A stretch of 64,000 bases of DNA from Chlorokybus atmophyticus (taxonomy: Eukaryota; Streptophyta; Chlorokybophyceae; Chlorokybales; Chlorokybaceae). The first letter of the stretch is position 1. Each line of letters starts with the position of its first letter. Below are positions 53,417 through 64,000 of the stretch, piece by piece. Below the pieces are notes generated by a model. That model had not been told where the DNA came from. It was given only the letters and a program-made list of their open reading frames with translations, and did no database searches. A program made the translations under genes and the position numbers. The stretch spans positions 464,177 to 528,176 of the forward strand of contig RHPI01002568.1 in assembly GCA_009103225.1 (NCBI GenBank). The letters run 5' to 3'.

Positions 53417-56183
53417 AAGGGAGAGGAGGAGGTCGGGAAGGGCGTCGCCGTCACTGCCCGTGTCGACGGGGCCGGGGTTCCAGTCTATCAGGGGGATTCA
53501 GTAGTTCACCGTGAGGTGGTGGACACTCTGAGATGTTGAAGTGCATGTGTGTGTTTGGGGCACTTGCTGAGACAGACAGTGTGCGGCACGGCTTGTTTGT
53601 ATCTGTGCGTGTACACGTAGAAGAAGTAGGAGGCCTGGGTGTTAGTCCTAGGTGTTAGCATCTCTCTTGTACATTCTCCTCCGACGTTTTTGGTGTATAG
53701 TTGTAAACACGAGTAGCTGGCTTGCTTGCAATCGAGTTGCGTGCGAGGCTGCTGGAACTCCCGCTGGTGCCTTTGCATGTAACATGTAATGCTAGATGCG
53801 GTGTTCTGCACCCTACATATCTGTTCTGTGCAAGCCGATGTACTTGTAACCCAGTCACTCAATGCAGTGGTAGACGACGGCACCTGAACTGAAGAGTCAT
53901 ACAAGTAGTTATGGGTCTACCTGAGGTCGACTAAGCTGGAAGTTCCAGCTGCCATCGCTCCGTAACTAGTCTGACCACATGCATGCAGTTGTACATATAC
54001 GTTACAATCTGTACAAGTGCTGGGTCACTACATCAAACGCAAGCAATATATGCGCATGCATAGGACACACAATGCGTCACGCTCGCTACAACGATGTCCA
54101 TTGCGTCTGTTATACACTGATCAGCACAAAAAGCACTGCAGACTCCCGATCCACGCTTGCACGCACCCACACTCACGCACACCCACGTCACGGCCACCGT
54201 CACATGCAGCACAGCACCGCACACGCTTCTACACAGCTCACAACGCCGTCACACAGCACACCACATCGCAGCGTGCATGCTGAAACACTTGTCACTGTAG
54301 AACAGTCAGGAGTAGAGGCATCAGTAGACAGAAACCATTTGGAAGTGTAACGTACAATGCACATATCGTGAGAGACACCACTGCTATGCAATGCGTACAT
54401 GCCGTTGAGAAACGTCGCATGTCCCCTAGTACACTAGCACACTGTGATTGGCATACAAAACTCCTACATTGATACATGGTGTGTAGCGCGCTGTGCTACT
54501 CTACCTCACATATGTACAGCACACCATTGCACTTGAGGCTTGACTGTACACGCGCATGCACCCACACGCACATGCGTGTCACAGCCGCTGTCACATGAAG
54601 CACAGCTCACATTTTCGTCGCACAGCACACCACACCGCAGCGTGCACACCGAGCTAAATGCTGAAACACTTGTGCAACAGTCAAGAGCATAGGCACCAGA
54701 TAAATGTCTAAACTAGTACTTACAATGTATGCACTTTTGTACATAACGTGACACACAGGTTACTGATATGCACTGCATACCGTTGAGGATTTGTGCATGA
54801 CCTTGCCTACGTCACATGGCACTCACTCCAGTGGATGATAAGCAACATAGTGCTACTGCACATGCTTAATCCTAGTGTGTATGCTGTATAAAGGAAGGAA
54901 TGGGGAATTCGTGCGTGCAATGTCACATATTCACATGCAAGCTAACAGCAGCACAACAACTCACCAACTCGACCACCGGGCTCAACCTGCTATCTACCAC
55001 GCCTACCTCTACCCCTACCACTACTGCCCCCCTGTTCGTCATGCAGGCATGAATGTGCATATATCATGCACACATTCATGCCCAGCGGCATCTGCATTCA
55101 GGGCGCTGACACGCGCTGGTCAATTGGCCGCTACGCCACGCATGACAGGGTCATCTCTACATCAGCCCTTCAGTTGAGTGTCTCCTACAAGACACAGGGT
55201 CTGTGCTACACAAGCACATCAAAGCAACAGCGGGGGCCAACTCGCTGCTTCTCAAGTGTACATTGTTCTTGAACTCCTTCCCAAGGCACTTCTCTTGTAT
55301 CTGTTGTATCATCCGTAGTGAACATCAGACCCGAGAGCAGCCTTCTCAGCAGCATCTGCAAGTGTACAAAAGACTTCCAGCACTTCATACCAGCAGTAAC
55401 GTACCAGGCGGAGCTGGTATGAGCCAGGAGAACATCTGTGTGCCCTCTGGTTTGCCTTGGCGATATCCCGGCGAAGCTGGGTTGCATGGCACACAGGTTG
55501 TTTCAGCATGGGTTGAGCATGACCGATGAGTAAGGAGTTCGCTGATTGTTTAATCTGTGTCAAGTAAGCCACTAAAGGCTCAGCTTGCAGGCTGCTCCTG
55601 AACTTGTATGCATGCCGAGAGCTGCTATGATGCAAAGCGGTGTCGCACGAATGAATTCACCCTGATTGCAACCACCTCTAGCAACACGCGCATTTGCAAG
55701 CGCTGCCACACTACAGACTGCTTGCGTGGGTTGGGGGCATTGGGTTGCAGATGCAACATGGGCAAGTGAGTTGCGGATAAGAGAAACCACTATGCGGAAA
55801 GCCACACAGCAAGCGCATAAGCCAAAATGCCGCACAGCAGCAGGCGTGTTGCATTAGAACAGTGCAGCTTGCGCAAAGAGCCGCTGAGCAGCCTGCCCAC
55901 TACCATGTCTATGCGCTTAAACATGACAAATCAGCAGGCAAGACGCGACCGTACCACACATTGCGCGCCTGCAGACGTGCAGTGGACAGGCACGCTTGCT
56001 TACGACAGTGGCACACAATGTATCGTTCACACTGCGCGCGTCACGCACACCCCCAACTACGCACACACACAAACTACGTACACCCAGGCCATCTACAGTC
56101 TGTACAAACACAGAGTAGTATCAACAGTCGCAGCTTCTGGTTCCTCCACCGAGTGCAGCTGAGAGCAAGGTCTTCCTCTCCTC
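53417..56183. other. Intergenic region between convergent SDR1 and SDR2, with a diverged tandem repeat
   Basis: No gene is visible. The 3' ends of both genes lie here. About 260 bp at 54160-54420 reappear, diverged, at 54545-54800 (shared CACAGCACACCACA, GCAGCGTGCA, GCTGAAACACTTGT). The rest is CA/TG-rich. Confidence 0.6.
54160..54800 (+). repeat. Diverged tandem duplication (two units of about 260 bp)
   Basis: Unit 1 near 54160-54420 and unit 2 near 54545-54800 share ordered blocks, including GTCACATG-AGCACAGC, CACAGCACACCACA, CTGAAACACTTGT and CCGTTGAG. Identity is moderate and indels are frequent. Confidence 0.65.
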
Positions 56184-57754
56184 TCACTGGTATTTGGGCC
56201 CCTGTTTTGCGGGAGCATGGGAGCGGCGGTTGGTTGGCACGTAGAAGGTGCGGAAGAAGAAGTCCTGAATCTCGGGGGCAAGAAGCCTCTGGAGAAGGAG
56301 AGTGCCGTACCAAGACTGCGTGACACAGACACAGACGAGTGTGGATGAGTACCATGTGGTGTACAGTGTGTTCGTTTGTTAACATAGAGGACTCGGATCT
56401 ATGAGTGTGATGTGTTGAGTTGGTGGTGCAAGAGAGACACGCGTGTCTGCCTTACCGGAAAGACGACGTAGCGCTTGCGTGCGAGGGCTGCGTTGACCAT
56501 CCTTACGGCGCAGTCGGGTGCCTCAGCCATGGGTATAGGCCCGATGTGCTCCTGGTTGAGAAGCAGGTCACACACACAACGAGAGTGAGATTGCTACACA
56601 CAACCACAGCCATGGACCCCATGCAAAAGATGACTGTCTAAGTCAAGTCCCCGCCCCCACCTTGGCTCTCTCACGCGACTCCTCCGTGCGTCCCTGCGCA
56701 TCCAGTATCTTCCCATCGGTAATCTCCGTCTTGACCCACCCGGGGCACGCTATAGTCACTCCCACTACACCAGACAGCTCAACCCTCACAGTATCAAAGA
56801 AGTTGATCAGTGCAGCCTTGGACGCATTGTACAGAGACTGTCTCGGGAAAGGTATGAAGCCTGCCACAGATGCAGTGACGAGTATCTGTCCTCTGGTTCG
56901 TTTGAGTGGGTCCAGAGCGTAGTGGGTGGGGTACACTGCACCCCAGAAGTCCACGTCGAGGGTGTCCTTGAAGCCCTCCGTGGAGTCCGCCTCCTCGAAC
57001 AGGAAGGAGTGGGCGGCGCCGGCGTTGAGGCAGAGGAAGTCCAAGCGACCGAAGCGCTCAACGCATTCCATGACCATCGCCTTGCACTCGTCCTCGCGCT
57101 TTACGTCCGTCACGCGGATGGCAACGTCGGGACTGCCGAGACGAGAAGCCTCACGAGCAAGGTCCTGCGAGCATGCATGCAGCACACGTGTGTATGTGGG
57201 TGTGGGTTGTGTCTCAAGCTGATGGGATACACAGATACATACTCACTTGAAGCATGCGCTCGCGACGAGCGCACATGAACACCTTGGCCCCGCGCCGCGC
57301 AAACTCCTTGGCCAGCTCCTGCATCAGAGGCACACACACAAACCCATCAGCATCAGCACCCCACCACCACCACCAACAAGGCCACATGCATGCAAGGCAG
57401 AATAAGACTCTCACCTCTGCTCACCTTTCCAATGCCTGACGATGCCCCTGTGACCAGCGCCACCCTGTTTCTGGGGTTGATGCCAAAGAGTGCCGCGACG
57501 AAGGTGGAGTGGGTGAGCCACCGCCACACGTACAGCACGGGAGCAAGAGGGATCAGGTACAGCAGGGTCGCGGGCCAGAGGATGCAGGAGAGCAGGGTGT
57601 CGGCGACTATCGCTGGCGCCATGTCGAAGGCTCTGAGGAGGACTCCGAGCAGGAGGAGGAGGAGAACAGCGATGAAGGTGTGCTGGACTACTGTTGCCTT
57701 GAAGGAGCCACGGCTGAGGATGACGCTGCTCAGCCTGCTAGTAGTAGCAGGCAT
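56184..57754 (-). CDS. Membrane-anchored short-chain dehydrogenase (steroleosin / 11-beta-HSD-like), SDR2
   Basis: Five minus-strand exons: 57754-57425, 57318-57247, 57164-56661, 56551-56456, 56315-56184, 377 residues, phase-0 GT-AG introns at the same positions as SDR1 (exons 2 and 4 have the same lengths, 72 and 96 bp). The N-terminus holds a strong membrane segment (FIAVLLLLLLGVLL, residues 27-40) and a second hydrophobic region, then TGASSGIG (102-109), NAG (181-183), Ser233 and YNASK (Tyr246, Lys250). The end WYGTLLLQRLLAPEIQDFFF parallels SDR1. The ATG at 57754 is just before the membrane segment; the frame is open upstream to 57898. Function as for SDR1: an ER or lipid-droplet dehydrogenase whose substrate is unknown. 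Confidence 0.9.
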
Positions 57755-58802
57755 GCATGAGCTGTCCTGTGTTGGGGTTGGTGGCGGAAGAGTGAGCCTT
57801 TCTAGGGCCAAGATACAGAGATAGCAGAGCCTCGGACAAGAACGGAGGTCAGCAGAAAAATGCATGGCAACGCATCTCCGAGATTGGAGAGTCCCCATCG
57901 GAAATGCCGCTGCGACTGGGTCGTTGTGTCAGGCACACAGGCGGTGGGAGCAACTCGCCGACGCACGAGTCGCGCTTCAGAAAGATGTGTTGACTGCCTC
58001 AACCCTGTCAAGCACCAGAAACGTGCCTTCCATTCCATGCCTGTTGGCGATGATGGCCCCCATCAAACCGAGTACCGGTAAGGTCACCCGTGGTGAATCA
58101 GCACGGGTGATGCGCCGCGCTGCGTGCCCCCAACCTCTCCATCCATCAGCGACATCGTGTTTATCCACCCGCCCGTTGCTGACAGGTCTCCAAGCTCGTC
58201 AGTAGTGATGTGCCGCGCGCCTCTCTGCTGTGTGTGATAAGACGGGCGTGGTGTGACTTTACTGCTGACAGACTCGTGACAAGGCGCCCGGACAGTGTGT
58301 CGTGACGCATGCACTCGCACAGTAACGGGGGTCTTCCCCTGTCAGCAAAGCTGTCAAGCTGTCATTGAGCATGCCGCCCTGCGCACGACCTCAATGGCAT
58401 CCACCAAGACGATGTCGACAACCTCCGGCGGGATTTTTGACTGCTGACACGCACTGAACTCGACAACGGCTGTGTCGCTGCTGTGGCATGCTGTTCTCCG
58501 GGCCTAGCCTGTGTGAGTGTGAGCCCCGTGGCATGCATGCAATTGGTAGGCAGAGACTCTGGCGCACTTCGCCTTGAGAAACTTGAGCAATCAAGCACAC
58601 CAGCTGGCTGGCTCAACACCAAGTGCGTGAAAATCCATGCATGCATGCATGCAAGGAGTCTCATCTTACTCACTGCTTCATCAATCACGCAGCAGTGCTA
58701 GTCGAATAATGCTGCAAACTGGCACCAGTACACGACTAGAAGTACACCACATGCTCATATGCACGCATACACAAACACACGCACTGGTGGCAGGAGGCGG
58801 CG
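57755..58802. promoter_or_regulatory. Divergent intergenic region between SDR2 and the CDPK gene
   Basis: About 1.05 kb between two start codons on opposite strands, without a supported gene. It must contain the promoters and 5' untranslated parts of both. A GCATGCATGCATGCATGC run lies near 58637. No clear TATA box was assigned. Confidence 0.5.
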
Positions 58803-61800
58803 ATGGGGTGCGTGTACAGCGCGGTGCGGATGGCCGCCGAACACCGCCGCCAGGACAAGGACACCACCACCAACAAGGCGAAGGAGGAGGAGGCCGACAA
58901 CGGGGCATACCACTACGACCGACTTCATAGCACTCTCCAGCAGCAGCAGCAGGTGACAGTCACCAACGCCGCTGCACCTGGTCGCCCGCCTGGGCACGCC
59001 GAGGCCCCTGCTGCGGCTCCTGAAGCACATCCTCCTGCTCCTGCTCCTGGTGATAAGCGTGGCCGTGATGGTGGTGATGACGACGCCTGGACTTTTGGGT
59101 ACGCTCGGGATGTCAGGGAGAAGTACGACTTCGGGGACAACGTACTTGGTCAGGTGGGTGTTTGCCAAGACAGTGCCCGGAACGTGGATGCCTACTTGTG
59201 CTTGTGCTAGCCAGTGGGGATGAGTGAACGAGTGGACCAGTAAGTGCATGCATGCAATGGGAGGCCTTGCCATGGCACACATTGCGCCGCTGCAAAGTGC
59301 CGCTGGCCTGTAGTGTCCTTGCTGTTAGCCTTGTGCTGATCAAGTTCACTATGCACTGTGAGAAGGCGCTCGTTGTAGCATAGCAGCGTCAGGCAGCGAC
59401 TGTGTGTGCACTGCTGTTTGCGTATCTGCCTTTTCATCCTTGGCAATGCAACAGCGCAACTTGATTTGTGACCTTACCGCATAGTGCATGCAAACCATAA
59501 CCACACGCGCGCATTGCCACCAAGCAGGGGTCGTTCGGGACGACCTACCGCGGTGTGGACCGTCGCACGGGGGAGGCCGTCGCCATCAAGGCCGTCAACA
59601 AACAAGCCATGCGCATGCGGTAAAGCACACCACACATGCGTGTTTGATTGCAAACCACACTCTCGCACACATACACACAGAGAGTCTCTCTCCCCTGGCA
59701 GGGGTGACGACCCGGCTTTCCTGAGGAAGGAGGTGGAGTTCCTTTCCAAGTGTTCCGGTCTCGACAGCGTGGTGAGGACGCACGGCGCCTACGAGGACGC
59801 CGACCACGTCTACATCGTCATGGAGCTGTGCACGGGCGGGGAGCTGTTCGACCGCATCGCAGGACGGTGAGTGCAATGTGGGGGGCGTGTGTGGGTGGGT
59901 GGGTGGAAGATGATGGTGGACTGTGGTAGGGGGAAGTTGACGGAGAGGGAGGCCGCGTGTCTCACGAGGCAGATGCTCAAGGCGGTAGCGCTATGCCACA
60001 CAGAGGGCACCGTCCACAGAGACCTCAAACCAGGTGCGTGTGGAGGTTTGTGCGTACACGTGAATGATATCCTGTCTAAGAGCTGGGCACAGACGGCGTG
60101 CACGAAAGATTCACAGCTTGGCTATGAGTGCAGAGAATTTTGTGTTCGAGAGCGCAGCCGAGGACGCCAAGCTGAAGATGATAGGTACAGCCTGTGTTGT
60201 CATAAATACTCTCTTGTCACCATGAACGACAGTTGTCCAACATAAAGAAAGAAACGCTCATACTCACCTGCGTGCTGCACTTGAGTTCTGGTGCATGGAC
60301 CGTACCTCACTCTGTCCTGTGGTTTTGGACAGACTTTGGTCTGGCAGGCCAGCTATCCCTCACATCAGGTGAGTAACACACTGCTCACAACCCTCTTGCA
60401 AGCACACGACTTGTTACCCCAACACCCACCCACGCTGCAGTGGTCCCGCTGTCCGGCACGGTCGGCACGCTGTTCTACATGGCCCCCGAGGTCGTCCTCG
60501 GCCGCCGCTACGACATCCGCGCGGACGTCTGGAGCGTCGGCGTCATCGCCTACGTCATGCTCGCCGGCGCGTACCCGTTCCACGGACGATCGGAGGCGGA
60601 GGCCATCTCCAGCATCGCCTTCGACACGGTGTGCGCGCGTGCGCGCGTGTGTATGTGAAGCAGGGAGAGGTTGTTTATTGATTTATCGAGTGTGTGGTTC
60701 ATACAGCCGGACTTTACGTCAGTGCCGTGGAAGAAAGTCAGCGGGGATGCCAAGCAGCTGCTGATGCTGATGCTGTGCAAGGACCCGCACGCGCGTCCCA
60801 CCGCGGCCCAGTGCTTGGGTAAGAGTCGTGTAGGCGTTGATGCAGACATGCACATACACAAACGCGCACACCAACACAAATCAAGCACACAAGTACATCA
60901 TTTGGCGTACTATCTCTTGTACCCCTGTGTGTATGCGCGCATGCATCCACCCACCCACGCGCGCGCATACACGCACACACGCACACACTCACTCTTTGCT
61001 TGTGCTGTGCGCAGCGCACCCGTGGCTGAGAGAGGATGGCGGTGTCACTTCCACCAACGTGCCCCTCGACGTGAGCGTGGTCGTGCTGATGCACCGCTTC
61101 CAGCGCGCAGGACCCATGACACGCCTCGCACTCAGGGTAAGATACACAAATCACCAACCCCATTCCCACCCTATTGCACCCACACACATGTGTCCACCAT
61201 CCCACTTCCCGTCTAGGCCATGGCGGACACGACCGGGTTCAAGCCCGGGGCACGCCCCGACGTGGAGGCGCAGTTTCGGGCGTTTGACACGGATGGCGAC
61301 GGCGTCATCACGCTCAAGGAGTTCGCGGAGGTGAAGTGTGCGTTGTGTTGTGTTGAGTTGGGTTGTTGTGCGTGTGGTGATGCTGACGAGTATGGTGGGA
61401 CTGGTTGAGGTGGTCATCATGATGTGCAGGCCGCGAGCAAGATCATGGGCAACGTCATACCGCTCGACACCTGCAAGGAGATCTTCAAATCGGTACGTGA
61501 GAACAGGTTGCTGCTCAACAAGACACACGTGCACACGCGCACATGCAAACAGACGAGCACGTGTGCACATGCACGCCCACGCGTACACGCCCATCACACA
61601 CGCACGCGCGCTCTCAGTCACACAAGTCGACTACCACGCACGCAAACTTGCACACCCTCCCCCCCNNNNNNNNNNNNNNNNNNNNNNNNNNNNNNNNNNN
61701 NNNNNNNNNNNNNNNNNNNNNNNNNNNNNNNNNNNNNNNNNNNNNNNNNNNCCCCCCCCCAGGTCGACTACGACCAGACGGGCAAGATCTCCTTCGACGA

Positions 61801-62104
61801 GTTTCTGTGCGCCACCATCCGCATGCGTCAGTGGCGTCACTGGCAGGGTCCCCTGGGCTCCTTCGCCCCCGCCGCCCGTCGCGCCTTCGACGCCCTCGAC
61901 AAAGACGCCGACGGATTCGTCACGCGCGACGACCTCGCGCGGGTCCTCCCTATCGACCAGGTGGAGGAGGCGATCGAGGAGGGAGATGAGGATGGGGATG
62001 GGAAGATCGGAGTCGAGGACTTTGCGCTCGTGCTGGAGAGAGCGGATGATGTGGTGGAGAGACTCACGGGGGCTATACCCGCGAAGGATGAGACAGGAGT
62101 GTGA
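58803..62104 (+). CDS. Calcium-dependent protein kinase (CDPK)
   Basis: Twelve exons (58803-59153, 59528-59619, 59702-59866, 59930-60033, 60134-60184, 60333-60368, 60441-60628, 60707-60818, 61015-61136, 61217-61330, 61430-61492, 61763-62104) join in frame to 579 residues. It phosphorylates Ser/Thr in response to Ca2+. MGCVYS at the start is a myristoylation signal with a Cys3 for palmitoylation, so membrane attachment is likely. The kinase has LGQGSFG (115-121), Lys138 in VAIK, HRDLKPEN (232-239), DFG (255-257) and APE (281-283). A junction segment (about 375-410) precedes four EF-hands with loops at 431-442, 468-479, 512-523 and 541-552; the last two end in Asp rather than Glu. All catalytic residues are intact. 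An 86-N gap lies in intron 11 only. Family typical of plants, algae and alveolates. Confidence 0.94.
61666..61751. other. Assembly gap (86 N) in CDPK intron 11, flanked by poly(C)
   Basis: The gap is bordered by C runs and followed by CCCCCCCCCAG, which is the splice acceptor of exon 12. Coding sequence is not affected. Confidence 0.95.
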
Positions 62105-64000
62105 GTTGCGGTTGTGCGCGGTGATTGTGATGGGTGTGTGGGTATGTGCATATGTGCGCCAGCAACTTGTTCACCCTGTGTATATATGTGGCTGTGACTA
62201 TGCAGGCAAGAGAAGTGTGTTTGTGTGTATCATGTGATACACACCCCTTTGTGTCATGTGTAGAAAATATGCAATGCTGTGCATGTGTTTACTAAGCACA
62301 ATGGTATGCCATATGAGTTACTGGTCATTCTCGAGATGCATCAACAGATATTCAAATAACACAGCTGATGTTTCGAGATGCATGCGCAATATAGCTACAG
62401 ACGTGCGAGCACATGTGCTATGTGACAGTAACGCATGGTTACCACACATAGCATAGCATAGCATTGCATATACGCTACACAGTATGGTATCTCTGTCGTT
62501 CTCGTCCAATGGCGGTGAGGGGTAATGCCAATTTGCATTGCCTGATTGGTATGGATGTTAACGCCACAGCGATGACAACGATGAGGCGAGCGCAGCAGCA
62601 AGAAAGCATGCGGTGGCGGTGACAAGCCAAGCTAAATCACTGATGTGCGCAGTGTTATCATTAAAACATTTTCGTGTCCAAGCGCACGCGCACATATCAT
62701 TGGGACGCGTACAAGCACAGTGGAGGGTAGGTAGCATGCAAGCGCACGGCTTAGCCCCGTGGCCGTGTGTGACATTGAGGTGAGTGATCTGGTGCAGTGT
62801 GAGGTGTACATACAATGTGGCGTATGCATGCGCATGCAAAAAACATGCAAAGTGTAGGCAACATACAGCATGCAGGCAGTCGTGTGTTGCACGTGTTGTG
62901 CACTACGCATGTGCATATATAAAGGGTATGGTACTATGGCAACATGCATGGTGTGCGGGCAATGTGCGTATTCCCCTTGGCATCTTTTGTACACCGTGTT
63001 TTTGTATAGTCACCACGCCTCGTATATACCTACCAATCATGGTGACGCTGGTTGTCGCTGTCAACATGTGATGGAGTTGCATGTGCACGTAGACCGGCTG
63101 TATCTGAAGTGATGCAAGCTGGCGGCTGTGCTCAGTGTGACGCCCAGTACTACATACCATATAGAGTATTATCTGGGGCCAAGATAAATGGGTGCTCGGT
63201 ATTGTAGTGTGTGGCATGTACAAACAATGCGAAACGCACGTGCATACGTGTGCGTGTTGGCTGCGCCGCGCAGCCAACAGTATGATACTACACTGCATAC
63301 GATGCTAGACACCCAACACCTACTCCGCATCCTGTACACATTATGGTATGCGCATGCATGCGCACATGCACGTGCAGACACGCGCGCGCGCATGGACACA
63401 CTACTCAGCGCTGCTGACGTGAGCACTGCGACACCGCTGAGGGGTAAGCAGCGGCGAAGGTTCGGGAGAACAAGACTGTGGGAAAAGAGAGAGAGTGGCG
63501 GAGAGGGTGAAGGAGAGAGAGGGAGGGAGTCCTGCTCGTCTGCACGTTGCCGCTGCTGCCGTGGACCACAATCGACCAGGCCCTGTGTGGGCAGGTATTA
63601 CGTTTGGCTGAACGCCGGAATGCATTTCTAACGGGTGGGCAGTAGAGTAGTTGTAGTGAGTATAGTTGAGCTCGGTGCTGGCATGCTTGATGGTGAGTTT
63701 GTGGACTGCGCATACATGTGGCAACATGTGCCTAGCACCTTAGAGATTACAGGCACATAATGCAGCCACACGACTGCCTAGGCCTAGGCCTAGGCCTAAT
63801 TGCAACTGCGTAGAGTGCAGCTTACTTGCCTTGTGAACACAATGCATGCACCATCATCTCGATGTCGGCGGAAGCAGTTGAGGCATCCAGGCTTCCGGTT
63901 TTTTGCCATCCTTCCTTGGTTCCTTCCGCAACCGCTACCCGTTACGCCGCTCTCAGATACGCAATGTGATGCGGACACCGTGTCCCGGACACGGCATGTT
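62105..64000. other. Intergenic region downstream of CDPK
   Basis: CA/TG-rich sequence without supported genes. A short (CCTAGG)n repeat lies at 63777-63799, and purine-rich GAGAGAGGGAGGGAG near 63490-63530. Confidence 0.5.

Noticed and set aside
54030-54480. Open frames in the SDR1-SDR2 intergenic region
   Set aside because: CA-rich composition explains them; no domain and no splice-consistent model.
63777-63799. (CCTAGG)n as a telomere-like repeat
   Set aside because: Under four units and not a known telomere sequence.

Overview
The window reads as nuclear DNA of a eukaryote, most likely a green-lineage alga. Two neighbouring genes encode plant-type (steroleosin / 11-beta-hydroxysteroid dehydrogenase-like) short-chain dehydrogenases. 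A third encodes a calcium-dependent protein kinase (CDPK). All have GT-AG introns, GC-rich exons and CA/TG-rich introns. The copia-type retrotransposons use a primer site complementary to the anticodon arm of plant-type initiator tRNA-Met. Species cannot be settled from the sequence.

Layout. (1) 1-4.84 kb, minus strand: a decayed Ty3/gypsy polyprotein in the order gag-protease-DNA cytosine methyltransferase-RT-RNase H-integrase. The methyltransferase-like domain between protease and RT is the most striking content. A solo LTR with a perfect 5-bp target duplication splits the RT. (2) 5.25-7.19 kb, plus: a multi-exon gene or pseudogene with a Myb/SANT-like region. (3) 7.19-10.0 kb: nested minus-strand copia-type LTR-gag units (LTR family A). 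(4) 10.0-13.4 kb: unassigned sequence ending in a 97-nt poly(C) run and an N. (5) 13.4-14.8 kb: a gag gene with two zinc knuckles. (6) 14.85-23.5 kb: DIRS-type (tyrosine-recombinase) retrotransposon remains on both strands, broken by a complete gag-only LTR element of family B, a family A element and a solo LTR. (7) 23.5-28.4 kb: a DIRS/PAT-like element with split direct repeats, inserted without target duplication inside a family B LTR. (8) 28.4-33.8 kb: gag-only LTR elements, one complete with target duplications. (9) 33.8-39.3 kb, minus: a decayed Ty3/gypsy chromovirus with a chromodomain. (10) 39.3-44.4 kb, plus: a decayed LINE. (11) 43.8-47.28 kb: a near-identical second copy of 25.5-28.96 kb, ending at an N. 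(12) 47.3-51.4 kb: no confident gene, one 171-N gap. (13) 51.47-62.1 kb: host genes: SDR1 (plus) and SDR2 (minus), convergent paralogues with four matching introns, then CDPK (plus), divergent from SDR2. (14) 62.1-64 kb: intergenic.

The two LTR families (A, about 460 bp; B, about 380-400 bp) share their design: TG...CA ends, runs of GTTACG, ten or more TTGAC(C/T) motifs before a TATA box, then hairpins. Their internal regions carry gag only, so they must borrow pol from elsewhere. Repeated solo LTRs, target duplications and chimeric joints allow the nesting order to be reconstructed. No complete pol gene is visible; the only intact enzyme-like transposon ORFs are the DIRS tyrosine recombinase and the spliced DIRS gag.
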